Source: Blattamonas nauphoetae (Eukaryota > Preaxostyla > Oxymonadida). Taken from it: a stretch of DNA of 64,000 nt. Shown piece after piece: positions 10,901 to 20,400 of the stretch. The stretch is from contig JARBJD010000299.1 of NCBI GenBank assembly GCA_033064195.1, positions 27,277-91,276 of the forward strand, given 5' to 3'. The position numbers were made by a program, and so were the translations under genes. The notes beneath the pieces were generated by a model. The model had not been told where the DNA came from. It worked only from the letters and a program-made list of their open reading frames with translations, and did no database searches. Each line of letters begins with the position of its first letter. Positions within the stretch are counted from its first letter, which is position 1.

Positions 10901-11204
10901 TGAAATTGAGAGTGATTTCACTCAATCTCCACTCTCTTCCATCCTCTCGCCGTTGAATCGAGACGAGAGCTTTTACAACATCCGTGATCTCAGTCCATCC
11001 CCACCGGATGTCCCAAGCCCCTCCCATTCGAACGATCCATCCTCGGAAGATGGAAACCAATTCCAAGACGCTGGATCTCTCTTCGACGGTTCTGAGTCTG
11101 ACGTGGTGTATCCAGAAACAGAATTGCAACCGACCCCACCTCTTCCGTTTGATGTGGACCCATCTGCGACACCCAACCAGGGCGGGGGTGTGGATTCGAT
11201 TTAG
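9158..11204 (+). CDS. Unrecognised protein, copy A of a duplicated pair
   Basis: The open frame begins at a likely splice acceptor (CTCACCAG, ending 9,157), so this is the last large exon of a gene whose 5' part is not clear. It encodes about 680 residues: a conserved N-terminal half (FPGCKMTPKGTQ, YAIRHYPDESVRVLFANRED, KLRLRNLIESVRVAVLAD) and a long Ser/Pro/Gln-rich acidic tail. A GTGAGG...CTCCAG segment at 9,855-10,007 is 153 nt, contains no stop and keeps frame, so it may be a spliced or retained intron. The conserved half is shared with copy B at 38,080-39,901; its retention suggests both were coding when duplicated. I recognise no domain. The TGA near 8,993 may disconnect the upstream exon in this copy. 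Confidence 0.6.
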
Positions 11205-12640
11205 AGACGGAACTGCACCCGCCTGAGGAAGACAAAGAGCACCACAACTCCCAATGATGATCCTGCTTCACCATCGACACTCGGCCGGATGTTGGATGAA
11301 GGAACAACTCGTTTCCCACCAGTCGGCTGGGTTGGCGGTCTTCACAATTCGCCATGTGTGATACAACTGTGACAGACGGGGTCATCGTTGATCACTTATG
11401 ATGTTTGGTGTGGTGTTATCTATCAATTGTCGATTGTTGTTTCATCCTTCAGTTTTCATTCTTTACCGAATTATCTATCATTCCACCAGGGAAAATGAAA
11501 TTATGTTGAGAAGATGGAGAAACTTGATGCTCTTTTGCTCCCAATACTCATTTCCTCTTTCTTTGGTTGGATCAGACCCATTGATTTGTTTGATACATCC
11601 CGTTTGATCCTCCAGATTCACTAATGGGATTCAGCAATCATTGCGCAGGACATTTTCCGTGACTACATTCGGAATCTTTGAATTCATCTTTCGTAAGTGG
11701 AAATTGATGAATGAAACCGACATGAATCCAATCTGACAGTGCAGTCATTGTTTAGAATGATATCTGGACTGGGAGATGGGTCTCATCGATTGAATTACGG
11801 GATATCTGAGTGAGGAGGATATTGTTGTGGATAAGTGTATCTTAAGCGACCAAATTGTCATGCGATTTGAGGATTGGAATCTGTGATTATTGGATAACTG
11901 GTCGATAATTTGTGCTTTAAGAGACATATTGTGATATGAATGTGACAATATATCTCCAATGGCCTAAGTTTCTCTGATAAAAAATCAGGACGCATGATTG
12001 AGATTGAATGTTTGACACAATTCGAATGGGTTCAAACTCCTCCTAGAGAACGTAAATCACCCTTTCAGTGGAGTTATCTCTTCACAACCAGACTCCTGAA
12101 GGCCTTGGATTCAGTTATGGTTCATTGTTCTCTCAATCATGTGGGTGAGGAATCGGGCTCACAATCTCGTCTCGTCACGTTGACAAAAGATGAGACATTC
12201 AAACGGACAATATTGGGATGGTCTCAGGAATCCAACTTGAACGTATCACGATAGACAGATGACACTCATCCATTCTGTGAATGAAAAGTTTCGTTTGTTT
12301 TCCGTCTAAACTTGATATGAGTTATCTCCAGATCCATGCCAATCTGAGTGACATTTAGGGACTTCCTGATGAATTTCTTCCCTTCTACATCAGAATTCAA
12401 TGTTGGAGAAGGTCTGTAATGCACAGCCCTTCTGTTTTGTGAACATGATCAAACAGCTTATGGGTGAATATTCATTTGTGACTGATTGTTGTTCCCTTTT
12501 GAAGAATAAAAAAATATAGTTCAATGAAGGATAATAGTTGAAGTTCGAGAATAAAAAAGAGAGAATAAAGATAGCTCGAGCTGTGGCGCCCCACAATAAG
12601 AAAAACAGAGACATAGGCGTGTTTAGATTCTCAAATCAAG
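11205..12640. other. Stretch with no gene that I can support
   Basis: Only short unsupported open frames occur here. The sequence grows AT-richer after 11,600. The first 180 bases may be 3' flank of the preceding gene. No terminal repeats, RNA genes or homology to other parts of the window were noticed. Confidence 0.5.
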
Positions 12641-12688
12641 AAAAACCAAGATCTTGCAACATTATTCCTTCCATTGTTGCCCATATCG

Positions 12689-13790
12689 TCAGATTTGGAG
12701 AGATACCATCGATTCTGTGGATCCATCATCATCGTGTGCAACATCCAACGAGAAATCATCCATCACCTGGCTCGCCGTCCGAGTGTCCTCCACCTCCTGC
12801 AGTATTGTGATCACTTCTTCAATTCCTGGTCTTCTTCGCGGGTCTTGTGCCCAACATCGCTCGATGAGCATTGCTTGCGTGGTGTCGGACACACCGGCGA
12901 GAGATGGTCTTTCTCCGGACGCCAATCGGATGCAGGCTGATTCTGCCGGCACCTCTCCGAACGGAACCTGTCTTGTGTGTGTTTCCCACAGGATCATCCC
13001 GAGGCTGAAGATTGCGGTCGCGATCGAAACATCGGCTCCCATTGAGAGTTCAGGGGCACGCCAACGAATATGGTCAAGTCCACCGTCAATCAATGTACGC
13101 ATTTCTACATGTGGCCGCATTCGTGTTTGCGAAGTAATTTGCGATGAATTGGAGTTGATGGAACGAGACCGGTGCGAGTCTGTTGATGATATCGTTCTTT
13201 CCATCCACTCTTTTTGAGAAGATAAACTCGATCCCGCACTTTCTGCCAGCAATCTCTGCTCCAATGTCTCGGGGTGGCTCACAGAGTCATCCAGACTCCC
13301 GTCCTTGTTGAGTTTCTCGCTAACATCAGTAAATAAGTGCTTGCTGTCAACGATATCATCAAAAACATATTGCGAGGTTCCAAATTGGTTCATGTGTGTC
13401 GAAACTTCAACTTCTGTTGCTCCGCGAACATGAAGACACACATTGTCATCATCATTGAACAGAACAGAGTGAGACGAAAGACGACCAAAGAAAACATGAT
13501 GACGGTCCTGCTTTTCAATGTATTGTAGACCTTTCGCAATCGAAAGGCAAACTTGTGAGGGAATAATTGGCTCAATGGAACTCCGTCCGTTTGAGTTGTG
13601 ATATTGACCAACCTACAATCAGATATATCAAGGAGTCACATAAAAAGTGATGGAGAAACTAGTTTTGCAAACCTCCATGAAGTGAGTGGGTGATTCTTTG
13701 TCGAGGAAACGGTCCTTTATGGGTTTTGTGATCCCAGACTGAACAATCACCGTCACACCATGACAAATCCAAAGGGGCTCTCCTTAAACG
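12689..13790 (-). CDS. Pseudokinase-like protein, C-terminal exons
   Basis: Two exons are clear: about 13,790-13,673 ending HFME, a 59-nt GT-AG intron (13,672-13,614), then 13,613-12,689. Kinase landmarks in order: KGLQYIEKQ and FFGRLSSHSVLFNDDDN where HRDLKPxNILLD is expected, so the HRD Asp is missing; IRWRAPELSMG as the APE block; AIFSLGMILWETHT in helix F; ERCWAQDPRRRPGIEEV in helices H-I. No DFG is seen, so catalysis is unlikely. The architecture matches the C-terminal domain of the giant receptor at 14,469-22,904 just downstream, so this is probably a shortened relative; the N-lobe and 5' exons (13.8-14.3 kb) are unclear. The acidic tail ends STESMVSLQI. Confidence 0.65.
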
Positions 13791-14468
13791 GGAGTCTTGT
13801 AGATCTCCTCCACAATGCATTAAACAAAGAACAATCAAGCAAATAGATGGAGTGAAATGTGTGATGGGTCGGCAGATGAATGCGTCTAACCAGAACTGCA
13901 TCATGTCTGCCTCAGCGACTGTGGATTGCCTGTGAGAAGCCAGTCGAAACTGGGAATGATGTGAGGAGAACGAAGAGAGGGCTGATCTGTCGTCGATCAA
14001 GCGAAGTGAGGAGCGTTCATTGTAAGCAAGAAGCCTTTGACATGGGATGGTGCTGGAGGGTGATGTGAAGACAAGACTGAAATGAGAAGAAACGCAGCCG
14101 ACAAGCTGAGAACAAAATCAAGAAAAGATGAACTGAATTGTTTGAAAAAGAAGAACGATGGAGTGATCAGCACATCCAACCCTCTACCTCCCCTCGTTCT
14201 TGTCGGGGAGATCAGAGAGGAGCTCGTCTGTCCAGCTGTCTTTGTGAAATGGGCTGGACTCGAATTTGGATGCAAATCAAGAAAAGACGTGGTCGTTCAT
14301 CGACATTGCCGACGAATCGTGTGGAGTGAATACTAACTGAGGTGGGTGAGTGAGGTGTTGGGTGTTCACTGCTGCTGTGCCGACTATGTTGATGAAAGGC
14401 GACAGTGGACAGTGTGAATGGATGGTGGTGGAATGGTGGTGGTGTGAGTTGGTGGAGTGAAGATTGGG

Positions 14469-17400
14469 TTATTTGTCGGCTTCCTCGAGCACTTTGACAA
14501 CTTCGAACGGTGTGGGACGCTCGCTAGGCGTGTGATGGATGCATCGGATGATTATGTCGGCCAGTTCAGTCGATTTCACGTTCTCCATCGCCAGCTGCAC
14601 GCCTTGCCCGAGCACACGCTGAGCGTTTGCTGCGTCCAACTCTTTCAGAGGAACCTCCCCTGTCTCAATCTCCCACAACAGCAACCCGAGACTGAACACT
14701 GCTGCCTTCTCTCTGTTCACGTTTTGGTTGGTCAACTGTGTTTCCGGTGCTTGCCATCTCTGATCCACCAACCCTGCTTTCGGCTGTTCTGACCGAGAAG
14801 CAGGGTTACTTCCGAAAAAAGCCCCGTGGTCGTTTTGGGAGGCGGTTTTGAAGAAGATGTTGCCAGACACGTCGAGGAAGATGGAGTGTGGAGAGAGTGC
14901 GGTGAGTTCTGGTGCTCTCGGATCCAACTGCGATAAACGTCCAATTCCGCGAGCGAGTTCCAGTCTCAGCCGTTTTCGATCCAAATCGGGGCGGTTCTCT
15001 CCATGGAGCCGCGTGTACAGCGAGTCTGCTCGTTTTTTCTTTGTGGTTGTCATGCAATCGTTGAACGCAATCGCGTCCATCACTTCTTCCCCATTGTTCT
15101 CCACCTTCCCTCGCGATGGCATGTCTGGCTGCAGAATCGTGTTGTCTGTGATGTCTGAGACGGGGATGTCAGAAGTTGTGTCGAACCCGGTCAGTGTCGA
15201 TTGTCCAACGAAGAAGTTCTGGTCGGGAAAGTCTTCTTTGATGACAATCTCTGCCAAATCGATTTCTTGAAGCTCGGATTTCTTCAGTGGCTCCGACTTC
15301 TTTTCCTTCCTTCGTTTTCTGACAATCAAAAGGATGATAAGGAAGAGGAGGAAGAGCGCCAGAAGTCCACCAATGAGCGGACCCAGCCAGATCATCGTTT
15401 GAATGGTCAGCGCTTTGCGTTCGTCAGCTGAACTCTGTTTGATTAGGAATGAGTCTGATTTGCTGGTTCGTCCATACACCAACTGCCCTCTCCATTCAAA
15501 TGTTGCGTTGAATCCTGGATCTGTCTCTTTGAACACGAGATCGATGCGCTTTTCTGCCAGTTCGCTCGTTTTTCCTTCAATCAGTTCGATCGGATGGGTT
15601 TTTCCATCAGATTTGGGAGTTTTCTCAAACAATTCCAGGAACAGACCACAAGGAATCAGATTCTGCCCAACGAGTGACACAGAATAAGTCTTGGATTTCT
15701 TGTTGAACACACATTTGGATTCATTCTTCGAGAACACTGGATTGAAGAAAGACGGTTCCAGATTGACTTGTTCCTTTGTCACAACACAGTCTTCGTCGGT
15801 CGAGATCCAATGCGACGGTGTCTGCGAACCGTCACCTCCGTTCAGACTCTCAATCTCCAACTTCGATAACCCTTCACAACGAATGTTCCAGTGAACTGAC
15901 GATGAACTGGATGGTTTGTTCAGCGAGAAGGAACTTGAGGCGATTCGGATCGTCGAGTTCGAGATGAAGAGAGCACCCTGCGGCAGAGAGGAGAACACAG
16001 CGCCGATGACCGAGACAGTTGTGCAGTTTGTGAGGGAGACCAGGCCTGACGACCACGAACAGAGATCGGAGTTGGATGTTGACTGGACAGCGGATGATGA
16101 CCCGACGAAGTCTGATTGGGAGAGAGTGAGTGATGGTGTGTTTGTGACGGAGATCAGCTCGGAGACGGAGCAGTCTGCCATGTCCAGCGAGGTCATCGTC
16201 ACAGACGAGACATCAGAAAGGACAATCGGGGTGGATGCGAAGGAGGATGAGGAGATGTTGACGGTGTCAAGATTAACAAGTCCGTGTGAGGCAGTGAGAA
16301 GAACACCTGATTCTGAGATGTTGAGTGAGATCGATGTGTGGGAGATGGTCAATTTGGTTCCGGAGAAGCTGATGAGGCAGAGACCAACTGATTTCGATGA
16401 CACCAAACTTGACGATGAGATCTCCATCGTGCCTGTCACAATGTCAAAGACAGTCTTGCCAGACAGCGTGCTCAGAGACACATCAACAACAAGAGACGAG
16501 ACAATCAACATTCCTGGATCATCAGCATCGTCGCTCACAACCTGCCCCAATCCGACCATCGCCAGTGTTCCATGCCCATTGTGTCCGTTCAGCGTGACTG
16601 TAGCGTTTCCGACAACGAGGACGCCTTCCACATTTCCGGTTCCGACGACTTCGATTGTGTCCACTTTCGTCAGATCGTGGCTTCCGTCGATTGTGCGACA
16701 GCGAAGCATGGAATGCCCACACAGTGGATGGTCCAGATTGCCAGACTGGCTTGACACGAACACTTTCTGGGTTGATGCTGGATACATCTCGTAGACAAGG
16801 GAATACGGGCTGAGAGTGGCATCTCCGACCTTCGTCTCGTTGTCCACAACCACTCCTGTGCGAGGGGAGAACAGATCGAAAGTTCCGAGCCAATTGGAGG
16901 GATCAAAAGTCTTGGCATTTTGTCCAGTGAACGAAATCCAGCTGTCGACACCATCGCTTGCACAGGCAGTAAATGCGGTTCCGAGAGCGGTGACAGGATG
17001 GTCGGCTGAGAGCGCGGCGGAGAGAATCGTTGGACCTTCTGAATGTCGAGTGATGGACGAAAACTGACACGTGTTCATCTCAACTGCGCTGACGGTTTCG
17101 AACAGAGCGTGTGAATCCAGGCCGATGTCGGAGAAGACACAGAAAGAAAGGATGACCTGACCAGCTGTTGACTGGATGAGAGAATGGTGGAAGGTGAAAT
17201 GCCCTCCACTGAACGTGATTGCTGACAATGACAGAGTGCCAGTCGAGCTGAGGAACATCAGAGGGACTGTTGACGCTGCGGCAAGATCGACCAGAGTGAA
17301 CGACTCGAGCGACACTGAACCAGTTGTGACAGTGATCATCGAAGCATCAGATGCCCACTCCAATTGCGTCGTCACAGAAACTGCTGTGAGGGCAATCTGT

Positions 17401-20400
17401 CGAGAGCCAACAGCGAGTGTGGAGGACTCTTTCGTGTCGTCCTCCATCTGAATCGTTCGAAGAGCGAACACATTGTCCTTCTCCTGAGTGCAATGAGTGA
17501 GAGCCTTGCTCACCGACGTGCAGCTGATGCCTGGAAGTCCACAATTGTCGTCATCTTGCACTCGTCCTTTCACACCGAGAATGGAGAACGGGAGGATGTC
17601 ATCTGCAGAGGACGAGCCGATTGTCAGATGGTGCAGACTGGACTCCGAGAAACTGCTTTTGATTGTCTCTTTCGTCAGAGCAGTGCACCAACATTCGGTT
17701 GCAGACACATCGTTGGAGTTGAATCCTTCGTTGTTCGTGAAGAAGCAGGCGTCCAACGAGACAAGACCTGGGACAGATCCAGTGAACGAGATGATTGCCC
17801 CTTGAGTGTTCGAACACGAAGTGAAATGGCAATTTGATAGTTGGAGCTTGGCTTGTGTCGAGAGATCTCCTCCCACACGGATGACACATCCATCGATCCC
17901 TTCAGTGTTGGAGAAGAAGGAGAACACGCGAGGAGTGTCTGAGGATCCATCGATTGTCAGTGAGCCCTTTGTGACAGTGAAGACAGGGCTTGAGAGTTTG
18001 GTCGGTGTTGCGGCTGAACCAGGATGGAACAGAGCAGCAGATGCGGAGAGGCAGAGTTCGCCTCCAGTCACTTGAAATGGCGAGGTTGAGATTGTGGAAG
18101 TAAGTGACAGCTCAATGTTTGCAAACGTCAGCTTTCCAATCGGAATCACAAAACAACCCTCCTCTTCGATGATCATCTTCTCAGTTGAGTCAGCCTTGAT
18201 CACAGCATCTTTGTCTCTTGATTCAAATTGTGTGCCCAGACGAAGGTTCGAGTTCAACGTCAGAGTGTCAAATGCGTTCCCAGAGCCGAGACGGGAATAC
18301 CCTCCTTCAAGTGTCAGACAGGGCAACAGACCATTTCCACACAGTTCGTGATCGAATCCGTTCACGTCTCTGACACGGATGGAGTCGCTGGGAGGATGGA
18401 CGAGGTAGAGCAGAGATCCAATCGGAGTGAAAGACGAATCGGTCTTTTTTCCAAATTCGACGAACTCTCGTTCGGTTTTGTTGAAGGCGATTTCATCGAG
18501 TGGCTGAGTCGGAATGAGAGGCTTGAGATGGTTCAGTGTCGCTTCATTCACGTTCGGAGGAAGGAGGAGGAAGACATTCTGACCCATTTGGTCGGCTGAG
18601 CAAGCGTCATTGTCAGCCTGAGTTCCAAACGTCAGTGACTGGAAGGAGAGTGTGGCAGATGACTTCATTTCAGTGATGTCGAGAAAGAGCACTCCTCCAT
18701 GTCCATCTGCAGAACAAGACTTGAACGAGACGGACGAGAGGATCAGAGAACCTGAAACAAGCTTGACTGTGATTGCTCCCCCATTTCCATTCGAACAGAT
18801 GCACGACGAGAACGAACAACTCGTTATCGAAAGCGATCCAGACGACAGTTTCGACGAGATCACACTTCCATCGCCACTGCTTCGTGACACATTCTCAATC
18901 GACATTCCAGAAAGTGCGAGAGATCCTCCAGTTTGGGAGAAGAGTGACTGCGAAGACATGAATCGGTTGGAGAAGTCGATTGGTGTGTTCGCGAGAGTGA
19001 GAGTTCCAGATGAGATCGAGAAGAGAGAGGCGGAGTGAGTGGCTGACGATGGGTTCACAAGTCTGCACGTCGAGTCCATCACGATTGATCCTCCAGCCAC
19101 GACAAACACCGTTGAGGAGAGTTGTGCAAGTTCAATCGAAAGTGACGCGAAGCTGAGTGTGCCTGATGAGACTGTGAAACACACACCCGAAGCGAGTGTC
19201 AGTGTTTGGGGAGAGCCAGCCAGTGCTGAAATTGTGAGTGGTTCGGTGAGAGTGGGAAGGGAAGATGGGACTTGCAGAGGTGAGTCCAGTGTGATCGTGC
19301 GTGGTGTTTTGAGAGATGTGAAGGAGTGTGTAAGTGTTTGGCAGGCAAGTGCGAAGAGGCCACAGTTCGCGTGATCTTCTCCAAGTGTGTGAACATGGAC
19401 AGCACCAGACGAGTCAATGTGAGGATACCAGAAGAACAGAAGCGACTCGGGTGATGTGTTGTGGCCAACATATTCATTCTTCTCGGTGATGGTCACGAGT
19501 GAGCCAGAGAGGGTTGGTTTCAGTCCAATAAGAACTCCATCCGCGTCTGTCTTCAGGTTGCTGCTTTGAACAAACACTTTCGTTCCCAGGGCAGCCCTGT
19601 TGACATCAGAACCAGAACCAAACACGAGTGACGAGAACGAGGTTGAGGTGGAAGTGCTGGCGGAAAGGTCGACGAAGAGAGCTCCTCCATTTCCAGCTGC
19701 CGAGCACGACGCGAACGAAGTGTCTGAGATCGTCAGAGTTCCCGTTCCAATCACAGCGATGTTCAGTGCTCCTCCATTCCCTTTCGACGAACACGAGATG
19801 AATGATGACGAATGGGTTGCGGTCTTCGAGATTTCCAGTTTCTGTCCTTCCCCAATTTGCATCTCAATTACATTTCCCGATCCAGATGAACAATCATCAA
19901 CCAGCGATGAGAACGAACAGCCTTTCATGAAAACAATCCCACTTCCAGACACAAACGACTTCTTCATCTTCATCTCAGACATCGAGCACGCTTCAAGTGT
20001 CACTGTTCCTCCACTCTGCGACAAAAACGAACCAATTGGTTTTTTCTCTCCATCGAATGAACACGACACCAAAGATGTTGTTCCTGAGGTCACAGAGAGG
20101 ATTTCCACTGAGAGATCGGAGTGCGATGAGGAGAGAGTGAAGGTCACTGACGAGAGAGCGAATGTCCCCGACGAAGATATCACTGGGGACGATGTGTGTG
20201 AGGATGGCAGAGTCAGAGTGAGGGATGAGAGTGACAGAGACGAAGCTGATGGAACGACGATCAGACTGGTTGATGATGATTCGAGATCAAAAATTGATTC
20301 GGTTCGAGATTCTCCTGAGACAGTAAATTTTTGAGAATCGACCAGCACAATCATGGCTTCATTTGTTCTTCCTTTTCGCACGAGGATCGTTCCTTCCAGA

